Source of the DNA: GAS188 sp963713805
Lineage (GTDB): Bacteria > Pseudomonadota > Alphaproteobacteria > Rhizobiales > Beijerinckiaceae
Assembly (NCBI GenBank): GCA_963713805.1
Contig: CAVQNF010000001.1
Span: 85,574-149,573, forward strand
DNA length: 64,000 nucleotides
Direction of reading: 5' to 3'
How positions within the stretch are numbered: the stretch's first letter is position 1; every line of letters begins with the position of its first letter. The notes under the pieces are model-generated. The model was not told where the DNA came from and did no database searches. It worked only from the letters and a program-made list of their open reading frames with translations. This document shows, piece after piece, positions 38,200 to 46,577 of the stretch. Made by a program: the position numbers and the translations under genes.

Positions 38200-39105
38200 T
38201 CAAACCCGTGATACCTCGCCGCTGTCCTTATCGGCGCGGTAACGGCCGAATAGCTGGCCACGCTCGAGCTCGGCACGCTGGGCGGTGTAAAACGTCTCCA
38301 GGAACTGTCGCGCTTGCGCCGGTGCCACCGGATCGCTCCAACCGATCTTGCGACAGATCTTCGCCGTCACATCATTGAGAGTTTGACGCGTCTCGATCGA
38401 ATCCGGCCGCCGCAGCAATTCTTCGAGGACCTGAACCTCGAAGGCTCCATAGGCCTCCAATTGCGCGTGAGTGAAGACGTAACTTTGGCGGCTCGAAGCA
38501 AGCTCGCGCGCGAGCCCATGCCTGGGCAGCGCGATGACCATCGTTCCCGCGATGAAATCCCCGGCCCGCAGCCGATCCCGATTGAAGAAAGGCAGGCAGG
38601 AGATCACCAGGATCCAGGCGAGATAGCTGAGCGACTGCCAGGCCGCCGTGCCTTGGGGCCCGGCGCCTAGCGACAACATAAGGCCGAGCGGCACGAAGAC
38701 CTCGACCTCGCGTGTGAGATTCCGCGCAACGACGGCGGCGGGCATCAGCGGGCCGCCTTCGCGGTCGATCACCTTGAGGCCGCAGATGCGCTTGCCCGGC
38801 GTGCTCCCCTGCCAGGCGAGCTCGAAATGAGCGAAATAGGCGTTGCGCAGAACGAAGGCGAGAAACAGGCAAACCGTGATGGCGATTTTACCATTGGCGT
38901 TTTGCAACGCGAGGAGGACGATCACGAGATAAATGAGGATTGTCGCGCCGAGCCAGAAGAGCATGTCGAGCGCGAAGGCCGCCACGCGCTCGCCGCGATC
39001 CGCGATCTCGACCTCGAGAGTCACGCCCTCGGGGCTGACGATCTCGCGCCGCGCTCGCGCCCTGCTTCCGAAGAGGCGCGCGACCCGATCCCTGCTAGCC
39101 GCCAT
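38200..39105 (-). CDS. RDD-family membrane protein
   Basis: 301 residues from the ATG at 39105 (AGGAGGG upstream). The RDD domain is clear: IADRGERVAAFALDMLFWLG (R..D pattern), a second helix, HFELAWQGSTPGKRICGLKV (the second conserved block with TPGKR) and LSYLAWILVISCLPFFNRDR, then LRAGDFIAGTMVI (the D of the last block). The C-terminal ~110 residues are soluble. It is the last gene of the MoxR/DUF58 operon. Confidence 0.88.
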   Translation of the reverse strand: MAASRDRVARLFGSRARARREIVSPEGVTLEVEIADRGERVAAFALDMLFWLGATILIYLVIVLLALQNANGKIAITVCLFLAFVLRNAYFAHFELAWQGSTPGKRICGLKVIDREGGPLMPAAVVARNLTREVEVFVPLGLMLSLGAGPQGTAAWQSLSYLAWILVISCLPFFNRDRLRAGDFIAGTMVIALPRHGLARELASSRQSYVFTHAQLEAYGAFEVQVLEELLRRPDSIETRQTLNDVTAKICRKIGWSDPVAPAQARQFLETFYTAQRAELERGQLFGRYRADKDSGEVSRV

Positions 39106-40225
39106 CGGCCCTCCTGGCGCGGCCCGAAAGGAAATAGGCGAGCCAAAGGAGTGCCGTGACCGCCCCGAAGGCGAAGCGCCCCATGGTGGTGCCGACCATT
39201 TGCCGCAAACCACCTTCGATCAGGCCAGCCACGAAGAAGAGCAGCACCGCGCCGGCCGCGATGGCCGCGGCGTCCCGGCCATTCTTCGCGAGATTTTGGG
39301 CGCGGGAGATGCGGTCGGGGAAAAGGATGTTCTCCGCCACGACCAAACCTCCCGCGCCGCAAAGGATGATGGCGAGGAACTCGGTCACGCCATGGATCGA
39401 CACCCAGCCGAGGAAATCGAGCATCAGGCCGCGCCGCGCATGCAGCGCCAGGAAGGCGCCGAAGATCAGTCCTTGATAGACCAGGAGGCACAAGGTCGGC
39501 AGGCCGAATGCGAGTCCGAGGCCGAAGGTCAGGATGCCGACCATGGTGTTGTGACGGAAAAGGGTGTTGGCGAAGACCACGAAGGATCGGCTGAAGCCTT
39601 GCCAGGGCGCGAAGATTTCCCCTTGACGAAGTTCGGCGGCAGTCGTGGACGGACCACGCCCGTCCGAAACCCCGACCGGCACGAGCGAGGAGAACCAATC
39701 CTCGTCACCAGCCACGAGCAAATAGCCGGCTCCCACGCCGATCAGAATGGCGAGCGTCGCGACGAGCGCATGCCAGCGCGCTCCCCTGACGATGGCCGGG
39801 AAGCCCGCCCGCAGGAAGGCCCCGAAGCTCTCGAGGACGCCCTGCCGCGGCCCATAGACCGCAAGGTAGCCGCGCAACGCGAGGTTCTCGAGATACCGTA
39901 ACAGGTTGCGGTCGAGCGCGATGCTGCGCGCGACCGAGAGGGAAGACAGGGTGCCCCGGTAGAGGAGAGGCAAGCGCTGCAGCTCGGCGCTCGACAAGCT
40001 CGCAATGCCCTGCTTTTCCGCTCGGCCGACCAAATCATCGAGCTCGCGCCAGCCAGCTTCGCGCCCCTTGCGGAACTCAGCGCTGCGCAGCACGAGAGCC
40101 GGGCGGGTTCCCTGGCGGGTTTCGGCGATGGCTTCGCCCGCCTCGTTCATGACGGACGCTCGCGCGAGGCCTCGACCCTGTCGTCCTTGCGGCCGAGCCA
40201 CGGAGGCTGAAGGCGTAGATTGCAA
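39095..40225 (-). CDS. SpoIIM-like (DUF95) membrane protein
   Basis: 376 residues. A soluble helical N-terminal part (FRKGREAGWRELDDLVGRA, LPLLYRGTLSSLSVAR) is followed by several transmembrane segments: LVATLAILIGVGAGYLLVA, GILTFGLGLAFGLPTLCLL, FLGWVSIHGVTEFLAIILCG and AIAAGAVLLFFVAGLIEG. The family is named for stage II sporulation protein M, but here, as in other non-sporeformers, it is part of a MoxR/DUF58 operon of unknown role. An ATG at 40150 is an alternative start. Overlaps the RDD gene by 11 bases. Confidence 0.87.
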   Translation of the reverse strand: MQSTPSASVARPQGRQGRGLARASVMNEAGEAIAETRQGTRPALVLRSAEFRKGREAGWRELDDLVGRAEKQGIASLSSAELQRLPLLYRGTLSSLSVARSIALDRNLLRYLENLALRGYLAVYGPRQGVLESFGAFLRAGFPAIVRGARWHALVATLAILIGVGAGYLLVAGDEDWFSSLVPVGVSDGRGPSTTAAELRQGEIFAPWQGFSRSFVVFANTLFRHNTMVGILTFGLGLAFGLPTLCLLVYQGLIFGAFLALHARRGLMLDFLGWVSIHGVTEFLAIILCGAGGLVVAENILFPDRISRAQNLAKNGRDAAAIAAGAVLLFFVAGLIEGGLRQMVGTTMGRFAFGAVTALLWLAYFLSGRARRADGG

Positions 40226-40229
40226 CGCA

Positions 40230-41540
40230 TCAGATCAACCCCTTTTGCTTGACCTCGAAATACCGATTGATCAATCCCATGGAAAGACCACCCGCCTCGA
40301 CATCGAGGCAATGCACGCCGAGACGTGCGATTCGCTCGAGCACGACTGCGCGCTCGCGCTGGAATTCATGGGCGATCACCGCCTGAGCCACGGCCTCGAA
40401 GCGATCGGGCGCATGCCGGGTCAGGCGCGTCAGCATTGGATCCTGCAAGGTCACAAAGATAACGGCGTGGCGATTGGCCGTTCGCTGCAAGGACTCGATC
40501 AGGAGCTCGGCCGAAATGCTGTCGACGAATTCGGTGAACAGGATCACCAGGGCTCGTCGTTTGAGCCGCGTGTTGAGCTCGGCAAGCCCGAGCGTGAAAT
40601 TCGTCTCCTCGCTACGATACTGAAGCCGCGCCACGGCGCGCTGGATTCGCGCAAGATAGGGAACACCCCGGCCCGGCTGCAGATAGTGCCGGACATGGGC
40701 GTCGAAACCGTAGCTGCCGACGAGATCGCCGCCGCGCAACGACGTCCATCCGAGGAGCAGGCCAGCCTCGATGGCATGATCGAGGCGCGCCATCCCCTCG
40801 ATCGGCTCCAGCATCAGGTGCCCGGTGTCGAAGGCGAGCACGATCTGATGATTGCGTTCGATGCGAAACTCCTTGGAGAGGAGCTTGCGATGCCTTGCCG
40901 AACGCTTCCAATCGATGAAGCGGTTGTCGAGACCCGAGCCGTGCTCGCGCAAGCTCTCGAACTCGGCCCCCTCCCCTCGCAGTCTTTGCACCTTGCTGCC
41001 GAACATGGCTTCGCGGCTGAGCACTTCCAAAAGCGCACCGCGCGTGCGACGCACGACGGGCACGACATCGATGGAAATCGCCAGGGGCCGGCGCTGGCGC
41101 TTTTCGACGAGGCCGAGCGGTCCGCGCCAGCGCAGCCAGATCGCCAGGATTGCGATGTTCCCCCGCCGGGTGGACGAAATCTCGACCTTTGTTTCGAGCC
41201 GTCCGTCCTCGCTCCTGCCGCCGACGAGCGGCGGCGGCGCGCCGGCGCCCGACATCTCGAGCAGGATGTCGAAACGCACGGGACGTCGCAACGGCAAGGT
41301 CAGGAGAACGACCGCCACCTCGCCTTTATCCGCAACCGGAAGGCGTGACGCAGCCGTGACTCCCACCTGCAGGCGTCGCGCCGGCAGGATCAGCAGCGCA
41401 TCCGCCCCGAGCGCCGCGAGCGCCAACAGCGAATACCCTGTGGCAAGGCTCCAGAGGGAGGGATCCCAGGCGAGGATCACGAAGATCGCCGGGATTCCCG
41501 CAGAGAAGAGAAGGACGCCGCGAAGCGTCGGACGAATCAT
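40230..41540 (-). CDS. DUF58 (vWA-like) protein
   Basis: 436 residues. Two N-terminal hydrophobic segments (VLLFSAGIPAIFVILAW; LATGYSLLALAALGADALLI) are followed by a beta-rich part and the DUF58 hallmark GAEFESLREHGSGLDNRFID, then WKRSARHRKLLSKEF. After that comes a vWA-like fold (IVLAFDTGHLM). These proteins partner with MoxR ATPases encoded next to them. It lies between moxR and spoIIM-like genes, with almost no spacing. Confidence 0.9.
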   Translation of the reverse strand: MIRPTLRGVLLFSAGIPAIFVILAWDPSLWSLATGYSLLALAALGADALLILPARRLQVGVTAASRLPVADKGEVAVVLLTLPLRRPVRFDILLEMSGAGAPPPLVGGRSEDGRLETKVEISSTRRGNIAILAIWLRWRGPLGLVEKRQRRPLAISIDVVPVVRRTRGALLEVLSREAMFGSKVQRLRGEGAEFESLREHGSGLDNRFIDWKRSARHRKLLSKEFRIERNHQIVLAFDTGHLMLEPIEGMARLDHAIEAGLLLGWTSLRGGDLVGSYGFDAHVRHYLQPGRGVPYLARIQRAVARLQYRSEETNFTLGLAELNTRLKRRALVILFTEFVDSISAELLIESLQRTANRHAVIFVTLQDPMLTRLTRHAPDRFEAVAQAVIAHEFQRERAVVLERIARLGVHCLDVEAGGLSMGLINRYFEVKQKGLI

Positions 41541-42494
41541 CGCGGTGCGGCCGTCTGGTCGAGGATCTCGCTCAGCACCCGATCGCTGGTGATGCCGTCG
41601 ATCTCGGCATTGGGCGCGAGCACGATGCGATGGCGAATGAGCGGCAGGGCCAGCCGCTTCACGTCATCGGGGAGCGCGAAATCGCGCCCGTTGAGCGCGG
41701 CGTTGGCCCTCACCGCCGCGGCCAGCATATTGGCGGCGCGGGTCGAGGCACCCGAACTCGATCGCCGCATGCTGGCGCGTGGCGCGCACCACATCGACGA
41801 TGTAGTCGATGATCGCCTCCGTCAAATGAATGTTCATCGTCAGCTTGCGCAGCTCAACCAGGCCGTCCGTGCCGACGATCGGCACAAGCGCGAATTCCTC
41901 GATGCGCGGCATGGTTGGGCGTTGCCCATGACGAGTGACGACCTCGCGCTCCTCGTCGCGGCTCGGGTAGCCGATATCGATCTTGAACAGGAAGCGGTCG
42001 AGCTGAGCCTCCGGCAATGGATAGGTGCCTTGCTGCTCGATCGGATTTTGCGTCGCCACCACCATGAAGTCCGGACCGAGATCGTAGGTTTGCGTATCGA
42101 TGGTCACGGCTCGCTCGTTCATGGCCTGCAGCAGAGCCGCCTGCGTCTTGGGCGGGGTGCGGTTGATCTCGTCCGCGAGCAAGATCTGCGTGAAGATCGG
42201 TCCGGGCGTGAGGGTGAAGCTGTTGGTCTGGAAGTTGAAGAGATTGGTGCCGAGGACATCGCCCGGCATCATATCCGGCGTGAACTGGATGCGTCCGAAC
42301 CGCAGCGACAAGGTCGCGGCGAAGGCTTGGGCGATGAGCGTCTTGCCCGAACCGGGCACGCCCTCGAGCAGAACATGGCCGCCGCAGAGAAGGCTCGTGA
42401 GCATCAGCTCGAGAGCATCGCCTTGACCGACGATCGCCTTGGCGACCTCCGCCCTGATGCCGTCAGCGACCGTCTTTACGTGCTGAAGTTCCAT
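41537..42494 (-). pseudogene. MoxR-family AAA+ ATPase, frameshifted near the C-terminus
   Basis: From the ATG at 42494 (GGAGAG upstream) the first frame has the AAA+ core: Walker A EGVPGSGKT (44-52), GRIQFTPDMMPGDVLGTNLF, Walker B QILLADEINRTPPKTQAALL, sensor 1 MVVATQNPIEQQGTYPLPEA and the arginine-finger region DRFLFKIDIGYPSR. An extra base at 41750 shifts the frame after AAIEFG. The neighbouring frame carries the last part, ASTRAANMLAAAVRANAALN, then LPDDVKRLALPLIRHRIVL, to the stop at 41537. The family acts as a chaperone for metalloprotein or complex assembly, usually with vWA partners. Confidence 0.87.
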
Positions 42495-43698
42495 TCGAAA
42501 TCTCTCCGTTCCAGGCATGCATGTCGCGCGCCGCCGCGGCGAGCGAGGCGAGCTCCCATGCGCTACCGCGAGGCGTTTCATCGGCGCGGCGCATGATTTG
42601 GGATGCGTTGAGGACAAGTCCGCGGGTCGCCCCGAGACGGTCGAGCCATTGTGCCAGCGCGCTTTCGTCGAGATCGGCCGGCGCGCGCAGCCGTCGGCCT
42701 GTCTCGCGCAGCATCATCTTCAAATAGCGCCGCAGGATGTCGGCTCGATGCGCGGCGCGATCGAGCAGCGCGGCGCTATTCTCGATCAGGCTCGCTTTGC
42801 CAAATCCGATCGGCGGGGGCAGCGGCTCCTCGGCACCAAAGCGTGTCGTGGCCGCGAGGAAAAGCAAGCCGAGCGCGACGAGAAGCTGGAAGGTGACGAG
42901 GATGTAAGGGAAGCGGAAAAGTAGGTTCAGCGGGCTTGTTGCCGCCCCGGCAAGACCGTGCACGGTCTCGTCGAACACGATGCGGCCGTCCCCCCGACGA
43001 AGCGCGCCGAGAAGCGCGACCACGAAGGCTGCATTCGAGTCGATGGCGATGGCGTAGTTCTCGATCGGGTCCGGATCGCTGAGAATGAGGATACGACGGT
43101 TGCCGTCACGTATTTCGCCAACGAGCGTGCCCGCGTCGGTTGCGACGATTGGGGTGATCGCGCCTCCTCGGACAAGTTGCACCGTATCGGCGAGCGCGGG
43201 CGAGGCGCCGAGGCGATTGACCGTCCACCTCTTGGGAGAGGGAACATGCACCACCTCGGCTCTCGACACGAAGAGGTTAAGGAGCCCACGCACGAGCCCG
43301 GGGGAGAGAAGCCGGGTGTCCCCGATCCAATCTGGACGCCGGAGGTCCCGGGTGCCTTGCCGCTTGGGCAGGACGAGAAGCAGGGTTTGTGCTGCGTGCC
43401 CCATGTCGAAATTGCGGATCATCGTGCTGATGTCGGGTTCGGCCAGCACAAGGACGCCCCCGACCCCGAGCCCTTCGACCGCACCGAGCCGACTGCGCGC
43501 CACCGGCAGATCGAGCCGTCTCAAGGTTTCGTAGAGCGCCGCATGCCCGATCGCCGAGCGCGAATAGGTGCTTGGTTGCACGATGACCTCTTCGCTTCCG
43601 CCGCGAAGCTGCAGCCAGAACGAAAGCGCGAGTGCCACCATCATCGATGCCGAGAGCGCGAAAATGACCGGACGAGAGAACAGACGGCCTTCAGCCAT
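42463..43698 (-). CDS. DUF4350 membrane protein
   Basis: 411 residues. One N-terminal transmembrane helix (PVIFALSASMMVALALSFWL), then a long extracytoplasmic domain with YSRSAIGHAALYETLRRLDL, typical of DUF4350, and ILILSDPDPIENYAIA. A second helix near residue 270 (ILVTFQLLVALGLLFLAATT) leads to a cytosolic C-terminal domain. It overlaps the moxR start by 32 bases and is third from the 5' end in the operon DUF4129-DUF4350-moxR-DUF58-spoIIM-RDD. Function unknown. Confidence 0.85.
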   Translation of the reverse strand: MAEGRLFSRPVIFALSASMMVALALSFWLQLRGGSEEVIVQPSTYSRSAIGHAALYETLRRLDLPVARSRLGAVEGLGVGGVLVLAEPDISTMIRNFDMGHAAQTLLLVLPKRQGTRDLRRPDWIGDTRLLSPGLVRGLLNLFVSRAEVVHVPSPKRWTVNRLGASPALADTVQLVRGGAITPIVATDAGTLVGEIRDGNRRILILSDPDPIENYAIAIDSNAAFVVALLGALRRGDGRIVFDETVHGLAGAATSPLNLLFRFPYILVTFQLLVALGLLFLAATTRFGAEEPLPPPIGFGKASLIENSAALLDRAAHRADILRRYLKMMLRETGRRLRAPADLDESALAQWLDRLGATRGLVLNASQIMRRADETPRGSAWELASLAAAARDMHAWNGEISNGTSARKDGR

Positions 43699-44407
43699 TC
43701 GCGGCCGCCCTCACCCCACGGGTCAGCTGCGCGAAGCTCCTACGGCAAGCCCGATAATCCTCCGTTCCCGCGAAACGGTTACCGAAATAGGCGAGCTCGA
43801 CGCGCGCCACGATGTCGGAGAGCGCCTCGAGAGCCGTCGTGGGGATCGGCAGACGGGAGAGAATTTCCCTGCTCGTGAGCGAATCGGCGAAGCGCAAGTC
43901 GAGCGAGCGTTTCAGCTCGGCAAAGCTTCTCAGCAAGAGAAGATGCATGGCCTCGACGACGCGGCCGTCCCGAGCGAGTTCGTCGGCATCGATGCCGGCC
44001 TCCTCCAGACGTTCCACCGATATGGGCAAAAGGCTCGCTTGCCGATCAACCAAGGGATCACGTGGACCCGCGCCACGAAAGCTGGGTAGGCTGTCGCGCA
44101 TCGCCCATAGAATGAGGCAGGTCCCGGCGATGATCGCCGACCAGAGGATGATATCGGCGACATTCTCCGGCAGGTCCAGGTGAAAATCGGAGGGCTCGAA
44201 GCGATCCTCGGCCGCGCCGGCGGGCAGCTTCGTCTGGACGCCGAGATCGCGCGCCGCTTCGCGCGCCACGCTGCCGGGTTCGTTGGCCACGGCGCTGGTC
44301 CCGGAAAGGCCGAGCACGAGGGCGAGTGCCATTCCTTTGCCGCCGACGCGAAGCCGCGGTGCATCCCCCGATCGCAACTGCAAGAAGCCCCTCATCGCGG
44401 CACGCAC
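43691..44407 (-). CDS. DUF4129 membrane protein
   Basis: 238 residues. Signal or anchor segment near residues 26-40 (MALALVLGLSGTSAVA), a transmembrane helix near 85-102 (DIILWSAIIAGTCLILWAM) and a C-terminal DUF4129 domain with ARDGRVVEAMHLLLLRSFAE, LTSREILSRLP and VELAYFGNRFAGTEDYRACR. It begins the MoxR/DUF58 operon and overlaps the DUF4350 gene by 8 bases. Start uncertain: ATGs at 44407 and 44395. Confidence 0.84.
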   Translation of the reverse strand: MRAAMRGFLQLRSGDAPRLRVGGKGMALALVLGLSGTSAVANEPGSVAREAARDLGVQTKLPAGAAEDRFEPSDFHLDLPENVADIILWSAIIAGTCLILWAMRDSLPSFRGAGPRDPLVDRQASLLPISVERLEEAGIDADELARDGRVVEAMHLLLLRSFAELKRSLDLRFADSLTSREILSRLPIPTTALEALSDIVARVELAYFGNRFAGTEDYRACRRSFAQLTRGVRAAANG

Positions 44408-44565
44408 TCGAACGGCAGTACAGTCGTTTCACCAGGCTCGAGAGATCCCGCCGGCCTCGAGCGCAACCTCAAAGATCGAACCATCGGTATCGTCACACAA
44501 AGACGAGATGGTGTCGATCATCGCCGGAGCCCCCGGGCGAGCGCGATGCCCTCTTTTGCCTGGCC

Positions 44566-44904
44566 CTACCCCGCCTTCCCGGCCAACTGGCGGCGTTCCT
44601 TGAGCACGAGGGCGACGTTGCGCAGATAGACGAAGACGCCGAACCCCTGGCCGAGGATGAAGACGAGATCGCGCCGCCACAAGGAATAGGCGAAGAGCAG
44701 GAGACCGCCGCCGATCGAGAACAGCCAGAAGCTGAAGGGCATGACGCTGCGGCCCGCCTTCTCGCTCGCGAGCCATTGCACCAGGAAGCGCATGGTGAAC
44801 AGCGCCTGAGCGACGAGCCCGATGAGCACGGCGAAATCGAACTTGTTGACGAAGACATCCTGGAGATAGCCGCCAAGCGCGGAGGCGAGATCGATCAGCA
44901 TCAT
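44566..44904 (-). CDS. Lipid-A-disaccharide synthase N-terminal-domain (LAB_N) protein
   Basis: 112 residues with three hydrophobic helices: FAVLIGLVAQALFTMRFLV, MPFSFWLFSIGGGLLLFAYS and VFILGQGFGVFVYLRNVALV. The segments FTMRFLVQWLASEKAGRSVM and YSLWRRDLVFILGQ are the conserved LAB_N blocks. Such stand-alone proteins accompany lipid A or polyisoprenyl-phosphate sugar transfer genes. The ATG at 44904 overlaps the preceding PAP2-GT2 stop as ATGA, so the two are coupled. Confidence 0.9.
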   Translation of the reverse strand: MMLIDLASALGGYLQDVFVNKFDFAVLIGLVAQALFTMRFLVQWLASEKAGRSVMPFSFWLFSIGGGLLLFAYSLWRRDLVFILGQGFGVFVYLRNVALVLKERRQLAGKAG

Positions 44905-46577
44905 GCGTCCTTTTGTAGTTCCGACACGATTGGCGTGCGACGGCGCCTGCGAATCAGCCACCACACACCGGCAAGATCGAGGATGCCGACCCAAAGCCGG
45001 TCGAAGAGGCCGTAGTTCGAGCGTCCGGCGCGTCGCGGCCGATCGACGACATCGACGAGATTGACGCCGTAGCCTTCGCGGCGCATCAGCGCGGGCAGGA
45101 AGCGATGCAGCCCGTCGAAATAAGGAAGCGCCAGAAACGCCTCGCGCCGGAATGCCTTGAGGCCACACCCCGTGTCGCGCGTGCCGTCTTGCAAAATTCG
45201 GCCGCGCACCGCATTCGCCACGCGCGATTGCAGCTTCTTGAAGCCCGTATCCTTGCGGCCGATCCTTTGCCCCGCGACGAGCCCGGTTCCGGGCCCGGAG
45301 GTTTCGAGCGCTTCGACAAGCCTGGGAATGAAGGCCGGATCGTTCTGGCCGTCGCCATCGAGCGTCGCGACGATCGGCGCGCGCGCCGCCCTGACGCCGC
45401 TGCGCACGGCGGCGCTCTGCCCGCAAGTCTCGCCATGACGCAAGGCTCGCATAGAGGCACGACCGGCGCCGAGCTCGGCGAGGCGCGCGGCCGTCCCGTC
45501 GCTCGAGCCATCATCGACGCAGATGATCTCGAAGGGAGCGAGCGCCGCGCATTCACGCTCGATCTCCTCGATCAGCGGACCGGCGTTCTCCACCTCGTTT
45601 CGCATCGGCACGACGATGGACAAGCGAGGTGCCGGCGACGTCTCGCTCGAAATTCCCCGCGCCCAGGTCGCCGGCGCATCGTGCCCTTGCGGAAGATCGC
45701 CGGCGCGCCCGGCTCCGACGGCCGCGAAGGGACCGCCAGGTTGTGCGGTCCGCGATTTTGGGGCCGCGCCCGATCTCAGGCCGACGCGCGCCTCGGCGAA
45801 GAGCGTCAGCATTGCCCGTGCGCCGGCGATCCCGATCAGGGCGCCTGCCAGAACATCGCTCACATAATGGGCCTCGACCGCGACGCGCGAGAGGAAAACC
45901 ATGGTGGCGAGCGCCGCGACCGGGCGTCTCCAGCGAGGAGCCACGGCCGAAATCGCGATGATCAGTGCCGCGGCGGTCGTCGCATGCCCGGACGGGAAGC
46001 TCGCCTTCGACGCAGCGAGCGAGAAGGGTTCGAAATGAAAGACGCCGAGAGACTCGAAATACCGCGGCCGCACGCGGCCGACGAGATGCTTCAAGATGGT
46101 CGTCGCGAGCGAGGGCACGGCGATCGCCGAAAACATGAAGAAGGCGCGCTCCGCGAGGAGAACGAGACGCGCCCGCTTTTTCCGGGAGGCCGGGGCAAAG
46201 CTCACACGCGCGAGGATCAAGCCCACGATGGCGATCGGAACCATCCAGACCCATCCCTCCCCCAGAATGGTGACGTCCTGGAAGAAGCGCGTCACGGTTC
46301 CGGGCAAGTGCCGCATGGCCGCCGCGATCGGCCTGTCGAGCGCGAACGCGACCACAAGCATGAGAAGCATCGCAGCCGTCACGGAGCCTGCGCCGGGCAA
46401 GAGAGCCAGCGGCGCCGCTGTGGCGGTCCGGATCAGAAGGGCGAGGCGCTGCGCCAAGCCACGCGCCAAGCCACGCGCCAAGCCAAGCGAGACGGCGCTC
46501 GCGGCAGTCTGTGCCCTCCCCTCGGACGGTATCAGAGGATTCGACGGGGATTTCTCCCGTGTCGCCTCAACCGCCAT
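44901..46577 (-). CDS. PAP2 phosphatase fused to GT2 polyisoprenyl-phosphate glycosyltransferase
   Basis: A 558-residue two-domain protein. Residues about 65-262 are a PAP2 lipid phosphatase with all three motifs: KHLVGRVRPR (163-172), PSGH (195-198) and SRVAVEAHYVSD (230-241), embedded in several membrane helices. A ~50-residue linker follows. Residues from 318 are a GT2 domain: SIVVPMRNEVENAGPLIEEI, ICVDDGSSDGT (353-362), TLDGDGQNDP (406-414, DxD motif), DTGCGLKAFRREAFL and RRAGRSNYGLFDRLW, the dolichol-phosphate-mannose-synthase type. Neighbours (ArnT-like, LAB_N) point to envelope lipid modification: the GT2 part would make the polyprenyl-phosphate sugar. A 12-base repeat near the N-terminus encodes GLARGLARGLA. 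Confidence 0.9.
   Translation of the reverse strand: MAVEATREKSPSNPLIPSEGRAQTAASAVSLGLARGLARGLAQRLALLIRTATAAPLALLPGAGSVTAAMLLMLVVAFALDRPIAAAMRHLPGTVTRFFQDVTILGEGWVWMVPIAIVGLILARVSFAPASRKKRARLVLLAERAFFMFSAIAVPSLATTILKHLVGRVRPRYFESLGVFHFEPFSLAASKASFPSGHATTAAALIIAISAVAPRWRRPVAALATMVFLSRVAVEAHYVSDVLAGALIGIAGARAMLTLFAEARVGLRSGAAPKSRTAQPGGPFAAVGAGRAGDLPQGHDAPATWARGISSETSPAPRLSIVVPMRNEVENAGPLIEEIERECAALAPFEIICVDDGSSDGTAARLAELGAGRASMRALRHGETCGQSAAVRSGVRAARAPIVATLDGDGQNDPAFIPRLVEALETSGPGTGLVAGQRIGRKDTGFKKLQSRVANAVRGRILQDGTRDTGCGLKAFRREAFLALPYFDGLHRFLPALMRREGYGVNLVDVVDRPRRAGRSNYGLFDRLWVGILDLAGVWWLIRRRRRTPIVSELQKDA
46451..46485. repeat. 12-base tandem repeat inside the PAP2-GT2 gene
   Basis: GCGCCAAGCCAC is repeated at 46451-46462, 46463-46474 and in part at 46475-46485. 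It encodes a repeated GLAR tetrapeptide in the cytosolic N-terminus. The unit is a multiple of three, so copy-number changes keep the frame. Confidence 0.8.

Noticed and set aside
40005..41348. A 447-codon plus-strand frame opposite the DUF58 gene
   Set aside because: The minus strand carries the DUF58 signature block; this is an antisense shadow.
46451..46485. CRISPR-like array
   Set aside because: The 12-base repeats are contiguous without spacers and lie in a coding frame. No other repeat-spacer pattern and no cas genes were seen in the window.
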